From the NCBI RefSeq assembly GCF_029893355.1, contig NZ_JARZAI010000002.1, positions 248,001 to 312,000 on the forward strand: a stretch of DNA of 64,000 nt, in the 5' to 3' direction. Positions 34,436 through 42,650 of the stretch are shown one piece after another. The first letter of the stretch is position 1. Each line of letters opens with the position of its first letter. Below the pieces are notes generated by a model. It saw nothing but the letters and a program-made list of their open reading frames with translations. It was not told where the DNA came from and ran no database searches. A program made the position numbers and the translations under genes. The DNA comes from Kitasatospora sp. MAA4. Lineage in GTDB: Bacteria > Actinomycetota > Actinomycetes > Streptomycetales > Streptomycetaceae.

Positions 34436-35047
34436 TTATGCCGTGGGCTTCTGTGCCGTGGGCTTCGCGCGCTGGTAGTGGCGGGCGACGCGGGCGCGGT
34501 TGCTGCACGACGGCTTGCAGTACTCCTGGCGGCCGTGCCCCTTGACGAAGTAGCGCACGCACCGGGGTGCGGTGCACGCACGCAGTAGCTCGCGCTGCGG
34601 TCCGGTCAGGAAGTCGATCGCCGCGCGGGCGAGGGCGGCCGTCAGCCGTACGACGGGATCGGGCTCCCCGCTGCGCAGCGACTTCCGCGGATCGGCGCCA
34701 ACGGGCCAGTCCAGCTGCGGAGTTACCGACTGGCGGGCGGCGGCCGCGTTGAGGGCGCGCAGTGCGTCCTCCGTGCTGAGCAGCCGGTCGGCGTCTGCGG
34801 GGCTCGGAGGTTCGGGGCTCACCGCCCGGGCGAACAGGCTGCGCACCGCCGCGCGCACCGCGACGACCTCGGCCCTGGCGGCCTCGTCCGCGGCGAAGTC
34901 GCCGGTGCCCAGGGATGGATCGAGCAGGTCGGACTGCGCGCGCAGCCAGTCGGCCAGCCCCTGGACGGTGGCCAGATCGTCGGCGACTCCGCCGTGCCCG
35001 TCGTGGCGGATGGTGGTGGCCAGTTCCAGTGCCAGGTGGCGATCCAC
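34436..35047 (-). CDS. CGNR zinc-finger (ABATE domain) regulator
   Basis: A 203-residue protein. It has an N-terminal ABATE-like helical ligand domain and a C-terminal zinc finger, CTAPRCVRYFVKGHGRQEYC followed by KPSCSNRARVARHY (CGNR variant with CSNR). These are putative stress-responsive transcription factors. GTG 35047 is chosen because GAGGAGG precedes it. It is divergent from the phosphodiesterase gene, which it may control. Its tail is repetitive (AKPTAQKPTA). Confidence 0.85.
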   Translation of the reverse strand: MDRHLALELATTIRHDGHGGVADDLATVQGLADWLRAQSDLLDPSLGTGDFAADEAARAEVVAVRAAVRSLFARAVSPEPPSPADADRLLSTEDALRALNAAAARQSVTPQLDWPVGADPRKSLRSGEPDPVVRLTAALARAAIDFLTGPQRELLRACTAPRCVRYFVKGHGRQEYCKPSCSNRARVARHYQRAKPTAQKPTA

Positions 35048-35104
35048 TGCGTTCCTCCTCGAGAAGTCTGTCGGGGCCACTTGATCACAGCGCGCCGGAT
35101 GCCC

Positions 35105-35141
35105 TACCGTCCCTAACGGTAACACTGCAATTATCCGTTAG
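35105..35141. promoter_or_regulatory. Overlapping inverted repeats between CGNR regulator and phosphodiesterase
   Basis: TACCGT-CCCTA-ACGGTA (35105-35121) overlaps CTAACGG (35113-35119) paired with CCGTTAG (35135-35141). Three ACGG/CCGT half-sites lie in the 105-bp divergent region, immediately upstream of the 35153 start. They are probably an operator for the CGNR protein. Confidence 0.45.
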
Positions 35142-35152
35142 CACCTGACGAA

Positions 35153-35905
35153 GTGGACCAGCCCGTGCTCCTGCTCGCCCAGATCAGCGACCTCCACCTC
35201 GACGGCAGCGAGCGCGCCACCGAGCGCGCCAACCGCGTCATGAACCACCTCCGCGCGCTCCCCACGCCCGTCGACGCGGTCCTGGTCACCGGGGACATCG
35301 CCGACCACGGAACCCCGGCCGAGTACGAGGAGGCCGCACGCATCCTCAGCGCCCCCTTCCCCGTGCTCACCTGCCCGGGCAACCACGACATCCGATCCCC
35401 GTACCGCACGGCGCTGCTCGGCGAACCCGCCTCCGACGCTCCCGTCAACCAGCTGCACCACATCGCGGGCACCGCCATCCTGATGTGCGACTCGACCATC
35501 CCGGGACAGGACGACGGGCTCCTCTCCGCCGAAACCCTCAGCTGGCTCACCACCACCCTGGACGGCCTCCCGCAGGGCACGCCGGCCCTGATCGCCTTTC
35601 ACCAGCCGCCCGTCGACCTCCACCACCCGCTCCCCGACGCCAGCCGGCTCGGGCAGCCCGAGGACCTCGCCGCCCTGCTGGCCGCGTACCCGCAGATCGC
35701 CGCGGTCATCACCGGCCACGCGCACACCGCCGCCGCCTCCAGCTTCGCCGGGCGACCCCTGCTCGTCGGCCCGGCGGTCACCTGGACCCTGCGCCTGCCC
35801 TGGGAGGGCGACCACCCCGCGGACCGGGAGCAGCCGCCCGGCCTGGCCTTCCACATCCTCGACGACGACCTGCGTCTGACCACCCACTACCGCGTCGTGC
35901 TCTGA
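35153..35905 (+). CDS. Metallophosphoesterase (CpdA-like)
   Basis: A 250-residue calcineurin-like phosphoesterase. The metal-binding motifs appear in order: ISDLHLDG, VTGDIADHG, CPGNHD, LIAFHQPP and ITGHAHTA. CpdA-type proteins hydrolyse cyclic nucleotides or similar phosphodiesters in the cytosol. The start is GTG 35153. The following LysE-family gene begins 11 bases after the stop and may be co-transcribed. Confidence 0.88.
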   Translation: MDQPVLLLAQISDLHLDGSERATERANRVMNHLRALPTPVDAVLVTGDIADHGTPAEYEEAARILSAPFPVLTCPGNHDIRSPYRTALLGEPASDAPVNQLHHIAGTAILMCDSTIPGQDDGLLSAETLSWLTTTLDGLPQGTPALIAFHQPPVDLHHPLPDASRLGQPEDLAALLAAYPQIAAVITGHAHTAAASSFAGRPLLVGPAVTWTLRLPWEGDHPADREQPPGLAFHILDDDLRLTTHYRVVL

Positions 35906-35916
35906 CCGCGACGCCG

Positions 35917-36531
35917 ATGAAGCACCCCTGCGCCGTCTGCACCGTCGCCGGATTCCTGGCGGCCGTCTTCCCCCTGGTGGCGACCCCCGGGACGAGCCTG
36001 ACCCTGCTGCTCCAGCAGGTGGCCGACGGCGGCCGCCGCCGGGCCCTGCCCGTGATCCTGGGCACGGTCACCGGGCTGTACGTCCACGCGTCGCTCGCCA
36101 TGGCCGGCCTGGCCGCCCTGGTCATGCGGTCCAGTCAGGCTTTCGAGGTCGTCAAACTCGTCGGGGTGGCCTACCTCGTCGGCCTGGCGGCCTGGACCTG
36201 GCGCTCGGCCACCCGCAGTGCCGCGCCCGCGCGGGCGTTCGGCGGCGCTCCCTACGTGCAGGCGCTGCTCGGCAACGTCCTCAACCCGAAGGCCGCGTCC
36301 ATCTATCTCACTTTGGTCCCGCAGTTCGTCACACCCGACCAACCGGTCGCCGGCCAGATCCTGACCCTCGCCACAGCGCATGCGCTGGTGATCGCGCTCT
36401 GGCTCGCCCTGTGGACCGCCCTGGTCGGTCTGGCAGGACGCACCCTGCGCACCCCGGGCTTCAGGTCCGCCCTCGCCAGGATCACGGCGATCGTGCTGCT
36501 GGCCCTGGGGATCCGAGCCGCAGTCGGCTGA
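35917..36531 (+). CDS. LysE/RhtB family translocator
   Basis: A 204-residue membrane protein with about six helices. It has the family's early PG motif (FPLVATPGTSLTLLLQQ), a second helix GTVTGLYVHASLAMAGLAAL and NVLNPKAASIYLTLVPQFV. LysE proteins export amino acids or derivatives. It follows the phosphodiesterase closely. The substrate is unknown. Confidence 0.85.
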   Translation: MKHPCAVCTVAGFLAAVFPLVATPGTSLTLLLQQVADGGRRRALPVILGTVTGLYVHASLAMAGLAALVMRSSQAFEVVKLVGVAYLVGLAAWTWRSATRSAAPARAFGGAPYVQALLGNVLNPKAASIYLTLVPQFVTPDQPVAGQILTLATAHALVIALWLALWTALVGLAGRTLRTPGFRSALARITAIVLLALGIRAAVG

Positions 36532-36574
36532 CCCGGCCGGGCCGTGTGACGTCCTGAGGGCCGATGATGGGGTG

Positions 36575-38038
36575 ATGTTGGACTACAGCCCGGAACTGTC
36601 CGGCCTGGCGGAGAACCCGAATCTGCCGCAGCATCTGCTCGACCACTTCACCGCCGTCGCGGACGAGGATCTCTGCCAAGACCTCGCACGCCGAGCTGAT
36701 CTGACTGTTCGTCAGGCGCGCAATCTGGCCGCGCGCTGCGTCCCGTGGACCCTGCGCGAGCTGATCGCCGGTGGGGCGCTTCCGCTCCAGGACATCCCGC
36801 AGGACGATCCGTGGCTGCGCGTCGCGGCGGCCGGCCGTCCCGATGTCCCCGCCGCGTGGATCCACGATCTGGCGCGCGACGCCGACGCGTCGATCCGAGT
36901 CGAACTCGTGGAAATCGGCGGTCGCTTCGGGGATCTGCACGACCCGCTCCAGCTGCTCCACCTGCTCGCTGACGACGCCCACATCGGCGTGGTGTGCGCC
37001 GTCGCCGAGCACGCCGCGCTCCCGGCGAACCTCGCGCGACGCCTGGCCGCCCGGCCGGACCTGCGGATCAGGGACGCCCTGGCGCGGAACGCGGCAACCC
37101 CACCGGACGTCCTGGCCGCGCTGTCGGCCGACGGCGGACGCCCGCCGGTCGAGCGGTGCGGCCGGTGCGAGGATCTGCCAGAGGGCTGCGCAGACCACGA
37201 GGCCGGCGTCCACGTCGTCCGGGCGGCCACGTTGCAGAACCCGTCCACCCCACCCGCCGGCCTGGAGCGGTTCCTGGATTCCCCGGACGCCTGGGTACGA
37301 GCCGCCCTGGCTCGACGACCGGACCTGCCGGACGCCGTCTACCGCCACCTCGCCGCCGACCCCGACAGCCGGGTCCGCCGGGACGCTGCGGCCAACCCGG
37401 CCGTCGGCGAGGCCCTGATCCGCGCGCTCGCGGCCGACCCGGACCGGTCCGTCCGCAACGCCGTCGCGGCGAACCTGGCGCTCCCGATGTCCCTGCTGAA
37501 ACAGCTGGCACCCGCCGTACGGATGGGCGGCGAGCCGTGGCCGCGGATCGCCGCCGCGTCACCCGAGGAGCTTCGCGACCTCGCCCGCTCGACCACGGCC
37601 CAACTCCGCGCCCTGGTCGCGGCCCACCCCGACCTCCCGGCCGACCTTGTCGCCGCCCTCGCTGCTGACCCCGACCCGGCCGTGGCCAGGCGACTGGCGC
37701 CGCACCCCGGACTGACCCCGGCCCAACTCCACGCGCTGGCCGAACACCACGGCCCACCCCTGCACCCCGCACTCGCCGTCAACCCGCGCTGCCCACCCGC
37801 CCTCCTGCACACCATGGCCACCACCGCCACCGGCACCGCGCCCACCCACGACACGCTGCTCGCAGTCGCCCGCCACCCCTCGGCACCCCCGCAGACCCTG
37901 CTCCGCTGCCTGGACACCCCGCACGAACGCGTCCGCTCCGCAGCCGCCGCCAACCCCGCGCTACCGGTAGCGGCGATGGCCCGACTGCTGGGCACGGGTG
38001 ATCGCCCGGAGGGCTTGCAACGGATCGTTCCTACGTGA
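36575..38038 (+). CDS. Leucine-rich repeat variant (LRV-like) protein with internal Cys cluster
   Basis: A 487-residue repeat protein. Units of about 24-26 residues recur, such as VRAALARRPDLPDAVYRHLAADPDSRV, VRRDAAANPAVGEALIRALAADPDRSV and similar, each with an N-P or R-P-D-L-P turn. They form a curved alpha-helical solenoid. In the middle lies CGRCEDLPEGC with a nearby His. LRV proteins of Azotobacter carry a [4Fe-4S] cluster, so metal binding is possible here, but in those it is N-terminal. The role is unknown. GTG 36572 directly precedes the chosen ATG. Confidence 0.75.
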   Translation: MLDYSPELSGLAENPNLPQHLLDHFTAVADEDLCQDLARRADLTVRQARNLAARCVPWTLRELIAGGALPLQDIPQDDPWLRVAAAGRPDVPAAWIHDLARDADASIRVELVEIGGRFGDLHDPLQLLHLLADDAHIGVVCAVAEHAALPANLARRLAARPDLRIRDALARNAATPPDVLAALSADGGRPPVERCGRCEDLPEGCADHEAGVHVVRAATLQNPSTPPAGLERFLDSPDAWVRAALARRPDLPDAVYRHLAADPDSRVRRDAAANPAVGEALIRALAADPDRSVRNAVAANLALPMSLLKQLAPAVRMGGEPWPRIAAASPEELRDLARSTTAQLRALVAAHPDLPADLVAALAADPDPAVARRLAPHPGLTPAQLHALAEHHGPPLHPALAVNPRCPPALLHTMATTATGTAPTHDTLLAVARHPSAPPQTLLRCLDTPHERVRSAAAANPALPVAAMARLLGTGDRPEGLQRIVPT

Positions 38039-38053
38039 GGCGGCTCGGCTTTC

Positions 38054-38368
38054 CTAGCGGAGTTCGTTGTGCCGGGCGGAGCGGTAGACGCTCAGCTCGG
38101 CCACGGCGGCCCGCAGGCGGTCGAGCAGCTCGGCCGACCAGTCGTGCCCACGGATGCCCCAGCCGCGCAGCTCCCCGACGAAGATCTCCCTCAACTCCTC
38201 GTCCAGGCCTGACCCGAAGAGCGGGACCAGGTAGCCCTCCTGGGTGTACTGGGCGCAGGAGTAACCGCCGCTCTGGTTCTGGTAGATGACACCCGTGGGC
38301 GCCGCGACGATCACGAACGTCCAGCCCTGGCCGGAGCCGTCCGGGTCGAGGAAGACGAGCCGTTTCGT
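38054..38368 (-). CDS. DUF6210-like protein with apparently lost start codon
   Basis: A 104-codon frame. It reads KRLVFLDPDGSGQGWTFVIV, then AAPTGVIYQNQSGGYSCAQY and EGYLVPLFG. These resemble a small Streptomyces family (DUF6210, from memory). The family start would fall at codon 38368, which is ACG rather than ATG, with AGGA placed properly before it. The first normal start is GTG 38314, which removes 18 conserved residues. It is therefore either a start-lost pseudogene or uses a rare codon. The gene abuts a fragment on the other strand. Confidence 0.55.
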   Translation of the reverse strand, partial: TKRLVFLDPDGSGQGWTFVIVAAPTGVIYQNQSGGYSCAQYTQEGYLVPLFGSGLDEELREIFVGELRGWGIRGHDWSAELLDRLRAAVAELSVYRSARHNELR

Positions 38369-38382
38369 GTCGTCCTGGTGCG

Positions 38383-38511
38383 GCTCAACAGGACCGCAGC
38401 TACCAGGAGTTCGCCGACACGCTGCGCCAGGCTGCCGTGACGTGGGAGACCACCTTCACCGTGGACAAGTCCGAGCCGCTGATCCGGCAGGCCCAGAGCG
38501 AGAAGTGCTAG
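38383..38511 (+). pseudogene. 3' fragment of an unidentified gene
   Basis: The plus frame ends QDRSYQEFADTLRQAAVTW, then ETTFTVDKSEPLIRQAQSEKC and TAG at 38509. It reads as a natural protein C-terminus with balanced composition, but has no start or upstream continuation beyond about 38383, where the DUF6210-like gene's leader begins. It probably marks an old deletion or rearrangement junction. The family is unknown. Confidence 0.35.
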
Positions 38512-40595
38512 TCCTCCGCCTGGGCGAGGTGCGAGGCGACGTTGGCGGGCATCGGGTCGTAGCGCAGCGGGGTGCGGGTGAACGAGCCGGTGCCGTGCGA
38601 GAGGGACCGCAAGTCGATTGCGTAGTGGGTGAGTTCGAGCTCCGGGACCTCGGCGCGCAGCAGGCTCTGCCCCGGGCCCGCGGCCTCGGTGCCGAGCACC
38701 CGGCCGCGGCGCATCGACAGGTCACTGAAGACCGCGCCCTGGTACTCGTCGGGGATCAACACTCCGACGTCGGCGACCGGTTCGAGGATCCGGACGGTGG
38801 TCTGGGCGGCCGCGTCGCGCAGCGCCAGGCCGGCTGCGGTCTGGAACGCGGCGTCGGAGGAGTCCACCGAGTGCGCCTTGCCGTCGACCAGGGTGACCCG
38901 GATGTCCACCAGCGGGTGCCCGTCGCCCAGGCCGTTCGCCAACTGCGCCCGCACGCCCTTCTCGACGGACGGGACGAAGTGCCGCGGCACGGCGCCGCCG
39001 ACCACCTTGTCCACGAACTCGAAACCGCCGCCGGCCGGCAGCGGCTCCACCAGCAACTCGCAGACCGCGTACTGCCCGTGGCCGCCGGACTGCTTGACCA
39101 GCCGCCCGTGCCCGGTCGCCGCCGCCGCGAAGGTCTCGCGCAGCGCCACCCGGTACGGCACCTGGTCGACCCGGACGCCGTACAGCGTCCCCAACTGGTA
39201 CAGGACGTACGCCGCGTGGGCCTCGCCGGTGCACCACAACACGATCTGGTGGGTGTCGGCGTTCTGCTCGACCCGGACCGCCGCGTCGTGCGCGGTGACC
39301 TTGGCCAGGCCCTGGGCGAGCTTGTCGTCGTCGGCCTTGCTGTGCGCCTCGACCGCGATCGGCAGCAGCGGCTCCGGCACGCTCCACGGCTCCAGCAGCT
39401 GCGGTGCGGCCGGGTCCGAGAGGGTGTCGCCGGCCCGGGCGGCGGTGAGCTTGGCGACGCAGACCAGGTCGCCGGCGATCGCCTCCGGGACCGGGCGCTG
39501 GAGCTTGCCGAACGGGCCGGTGAGGGCGGAAATCCGTTCCTCAGTCGCCTCCTGGCCACCGGCTACGCGCAGCAGGGTGTCGGGGTGCAGGGTCCCGGCG
39601 AAGACCCGGACCAGGCTGAGCCGCCCGACGTACGGGTCGCCGGTGTTGTGGATCACCTGCGCGGCGAGCGGGCCCTGCGGGTCGCAGGGCAGCGGGTCGT
39701 CGCGGCCGGTGCGGTCGGTGGGGGCGGGGAACGAGTCGACGATCAGGTCCAGTAGCTCGACGGCGCCGGTGCCGTCCTCGGTGGTGGGCAGCACCGGGTG
39801 CAGCGCGTCGTGCAGCACGGCGCCGCGCAGGCCCTGGGTCAGTGTGCCGGGGTCGAGGTTCTCGCCGTCCAGGTAGCGCTCCAACAGCTCGTCGTCCTCG
39901 CCGGCGATGGCCTCCACCAGCTGTTCGCGGGCCGGCCCGGTGTCAGGCGGCGCGCCGACCTCGCCGTGCGTCTCGCCGTGCGCGTCGCCATGCCGGTCGC
40001 CGGACAGGACCTCGACCGTGCCGTGCACGTGCCCGTCGATGCGCACCGGCAGGTCGAGCGGCTGGACGGACTCCGGGCGGCCGTCGCCGAAAGCCTGCTG
40101 GCAAGCGGCCAGTACCTCGGTGAAGTCGGCGCGGGCTGCGTCCATCCGGGTGACGGCGATGGCCCGCGGGAGCCGGGCGTCGGCACAGGCGCGCCAGAGC
40201 GCGAGGACCGGTCCGGTAACGGGCTCGGTGGCCGAGACCAGGAAGACAGCGGCGTCGGCGGCCCGCAGCGCGGCGTTCAGCTCGCCCGCGAAGTCGGCGT
40301 AGCCGGGCGGGTCCAGCAGGTTGATCTTGACCCCGCGCCATTCGAGCGGCAGCACGGCCAGCCGGACCGAGCGCTGCTGTTGCTGCTCGATCTCCTCGTA
40401 GTCGGCAACGGTCGTCCCGTCCTCGACCCGCCCGGCCCTGGTCACCGCCCCCGCCGCCAGCGCCAGCGACTCGGCCAACGTGGTCTTCCCGACCCCGCTC
40501 ACCCCGACCAGCACGACATTGCGCAACTGCTCCGGCCGCTCGACCACAGGCGCCCGACCCCCCGCCCCCGCCCGGGACGTTCCTCGCTCGGACAT
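38508..40595 (-). CDS. EF-G-like translational GTPase
   Basis: A 695-residue protein with EF-G domain order: G domain with P-loop VGVSGVGKTTL, switch II DPPGYADF (D-x-x-G) and AVTRMD in place of the usual NKxD, then domains II-V ending in SHGTGSFTR, typical of EF-G domain V. A His/Gly-rich insertion lies near residue 230. It belongs to the EF-G II/FusA2-like group of actinobacteria, possibly a ribosome-associated GTPase. Resistance to tetracycline-like drugs is not indicated. ATG 40595 is the first good start. Its 5' end recurs as fragments at 48758 and 52371. Confidence 0.85.
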   Translation of the reverse strand: MSERGTSRAGAGGRAPVVERPEQLRNVVLVGVSGVGKTTLAESLALAAGAVTRAGRVEDGTTVADYEEIEQQQQRSVRLAVLPLEWRGVKINLLDPPGYADFAGELNAALRAADAAVFLVSATEPVTGPVLALWRACADARLPRAIAVTRMDAARADFTEVLAACQQAFGDGRPESVQPLDLPVRIDGHVHGTVEVLSGDRHGDAHGETHGEVGAPPDTGPAREQLVEAIAGEDDELLERYLDGENLDPGTLTQGLRGAVLHDALHPVLPTTEDGTGAVELLDLIVDSFPAPTDRTGRDDPLPCDPQGPLAAQVIHNTGDPYVGRLSLVRVFAGTLHPDTLLRVAGGQEATEERISALTGPFGKLQRPVPEAIAGDLVCVAKLTAARAGDTLSDPAAPQLLEPWSVPEPLLPIAVEAHSKADDDKLAQGLAKVTAHDAAVRVEQNADTHQIVLWCTGEAHAAYVLYQLGTLYGVRVDQVPYRVALRETFAAAATGHGRLVKQSGGHGQYAVCELLVEPLPAGGGFEFVDKVVGGAVPRHFVPSVEKGVRAQLANGLGDGHPLVDIRVTLVDGKAHSVDSSDAAFQTAAGLALRDAAAQTTVRILEPVADVGVLIPDEYQGAVFSDLSMRRGRVLGTEAAGPGQSLLRAEVPELELTHYAIDLRSLSHGTGSFTRTPLRYDPMPANVASHLAQAED

Positions 40596-40737
40596 CGCTG
40601 CCACTCCTCCCGACACGCACGCACGGGGATCGCACGGGACACATCCCCTCCGAGCTTTCCACCCCTCCCGCAGCCCGGCCATCCGAAGCGGGCGGGCCCT
40701 CGCCGTTGCCGGCGGGGGCCCGTCCTCCGTCTCCGCT

Positions 40738-41961
40738 TCAGCGCGAGGCCGTGGCCCCGCGGGCCGGGAGCGGCGCGGAGGCGGCCTCGGGGGCGGCCGC
40801 CTCCGCGGTTTCGGGGGTCGGGACGACCTGGCGGATGCTGAGGATGCTGAGCAGGGCGATCACCCCGCCGACGACCGGAACCGCACCGGCGCCGATCCCC
40901 GACAGGGCGAGACCGCCGAGGGCGCCGCCGACGGCCACGCCCAGGAACTGGGCGGAGAAGTGCAGACCCAGGGCCTGGGCCCGCTGGGCGGGGGCGAGGC
41001 CGGCCAGCCGGGTCTGCTGGCTGATGCCGCCGGACCACCAGGCCAGTCCGAAGGTGAACATCAACGGGAACGCGATCACCGTGGCCACCACCGGCACGTG
41101 CACCAGGGTGAGAACGGTCAGCACCGCGAGCAGTGCGGTGATCAGCAGCAGCGCGCCGCGCAGGACGGTGGCGATGCCGTGCTTGGCGAGCACCCGACTG
41201 ACCAGGCGGCCGCCGAGCAGTCCGCCCGCTCCGAACACGATCATCAGGGCGGCCACGCCGTCGCTGCTGAGCCCGGTCGCCTGGTGGGCCACGGGGGACA
41301 GGTAGGTGTAGACGCAGTAGGCGGCCAGGAAGAGGCCGAAGGTCGTCACCAGACCCCAGCGGATCGGGGTGCGGCGCAGCAGGTTGATCCGCCCGGCGAC
41401 GCTGGAGCCGGCGGTCGGGACATCGGGCAGTCCGAACCAGACGGCCACCGCGGTGACGACGGCGAGTGCCGTCACGAAGACGAAGGACGCCCGCCAGCCG
41501 AAGGCCGAGCCCACGATGGTCCCGATCGGAGCGCCCATGGTCAGCGCGACGGCATTGCCGCCCGCGGTCACCGCGATGGCCCGGGGGAGTTGCTCAGGCG
41601 CGCAGAGCGCCGCGGCGGTGGCGGCCGCAGGGGCCGCGAACAGCGCGGCTCCCAGGGCCGCGAGAACCCGAGCGCCGGTCAGCACCGCGAAGTTGGGCGC
41701 GACGGCGGCGAGCAGGTTGGCGACAGCGAAGACTAACGCGGCTCCCATCAGCAGGTGCTTGGGCGGAACCTTGTGGAAGAGGCCGATGAGGGGCGGTCCG
41801 GCGAGTGCATACACCAGCGCGAACACCGTGACCATCTGTCCACACATGGACACCGAGGCGTGCATGTCGTGAGCGACGCTCGGAAGCACGCCGGCGATCA
41901 CGTAGCCCTCGGTGCCTACGGTGAACGTGCCGAGTGCCAGGAGGTAGATCCGTGGGTTCAT
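40738..41961 (-). CDS. MFS transporter (sugar/drug efflux type)
   Basis: A 407-residue, 12-helix major facilitator. The N-terminus is YLLALGTFTVGTEGYVIAGVLP, typical of the AraJ/YdhP-like efflux group. A loop with FHKVPPKHLLM (motif A position) and a central MGAPIGTIVGSAFGWRASF (motif C-like) follow. It probably exports a small molecule. A small ArsR-type regulator is transcribed divergently about 300 bases away. ATG 41961 (MNPRIYL) is chosen over ATG 41976. Confidence 0.87.
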   Translation of the reverse strand: MNPRIYLLALGTFTVGTEGYVIAGVLPSVAHDMHASVSMCGQMVTVFALVYALAGPPLIGLFHKVPPKHLLMGAALVFAVANLLAAVAPNFAVLTGARVLAALGAALFAAPAAATAAALCAPEQLPRAIAVTAGGNAVALTMGAPIGTIVGSAFGWRASFVFVTALAVVTAVAVWFGLPDVPTAGSSVAGRINLLRRTPIRWGLVTTFGLFLAAYCVYTYLSPVAHQATGLSSDGVAALMIVFGAGGLLGGRLVSRVLAKHGIATVLRGALLLITALLAVLTVLTLVHVPVVATVIAFPLMFTFGLAWWSGGISQQTRLAGLAPAQRAQALGLHFSAQFLGVAVGGALGGLALSGIGAGAVPVVGGVIALLSILSIRQVVPTPETAEAAAPEAASAPLPARGATASR

Positions 41962-41973
41962 GCATGGACAGTA

Positions 41974-41985
41974 CAACAGTCGTTG
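41974..41985. promoter_or_regulatory. Palindrome near the MFS start in the 298-bp divergent region
   Basis: CAAC-AGTC-GTTG, 13 bases before the MFS start codon, is a candidate site for the ArsR-type regulator. The rest of 41962-42259 contains no convincing gene. Confidence 0.35.
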
Positions 41986-42259
41986 AACCTTTGGAAAGTG
42001 CGATGCTCGACTGGTGCCCTGTCAGTGAGCCTTCCTGGACAGGCAGTTGCTCGCGACGGCGTCCCGGGCCGATGGCAGTGCCGCCGAAGCGCTCGGGGCC
42101 GACCGAGGACGCAGCCGATGGCCTAGGCTCCGCTGCGCGCCCCTGTGCCATCGCTCGGCTGTTCGGCTGTCTGAACTGCCAGGTGCGTCCCAGTCGTTCG
42201 GAGCGAGCGGCCTCCCATGATCGTGAAACGGTAGCGACCCGGAAAGTAGACTCAGCGAT

Positions 42260-42613
42260 ATGCGAGACGTATTCCATGCCGACCTGGCGAATGTCAGCCT
42301 GACCGAGGTGATGCACGGCCTGAGCGATCCGCTCCGGCTGAGGATCGTCGATCTCCTGGCCCGCCGGGGCGAGACCGAGTGCTTTGCGATCTACAGCGCC
42401 CTGGGGATCAGTAAGTCGAATGCCTCGCATCATTTCCGGGTGCTACGCGAATGCGGGCTGCTGCGGCGGCTGCACCAGGGGCAGCAGCAGAGCGCCCGCC
42501 TTCGTACGGACGAGTTCGAGGAACGGTTTCCCGGGTTGCTCACCGCGGTGCTGAGCAATGTCGACGATGCGCTCCGCGCGGACAGTGCGGAGTCCTCCCC
42601 GGTGGGTGCGTAG
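42260..42613 (+). CDS. ArsR family transcriptional regulator
   Basis: A 117-residue winged-helix protein: LTEVMHGLSDPLRLRIVDLLARRGETEC, then the recognition region ISKSNASHHFRVLRECGLLRRL and a wing. There is no clear metal-binding Cys pair in the helix (a lone Cys follows GETE), so a non-metal signal is likely. It is divergent from the MFS gene, its probable target. ATG 42260 is the only good start. Confidence 0.88.
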   Translation: MRDVFHADLANVSLTEVMHGLSDPLRLRIVDLLARRGETECFAIYSALGISKSNASHHFRVLRECGLLRRLHQGQQQSARLRTDEFEERFPGLLTAVLSNVDDALRADSAESSPVGA

Positions 42614-42648
42614 GCCCGGAGAGGCTGGGAGTGCAGCCCCTCCGGGCC
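42613..42648. terminator. Terminator between arsR-type gene and LAL regulator
   Basis: GGCCCGGAG (42613-42621) pairs with CTCCGGGCC (42640-42648), and the loop contains a further GGCTG/CAGCC pairing. It sits between convergent stops at 42613 and 42651. Confidence 0.75.
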
Positions 42649-42650
42649 GT

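Noticed and set aside
38508..40595. Tetracycline ribosomal protection gene
   Set aside because: EF-G domain order and chromosomal context fit the FusA2-like group; nothing specific to Tet(M)/Tet(O) was seen.
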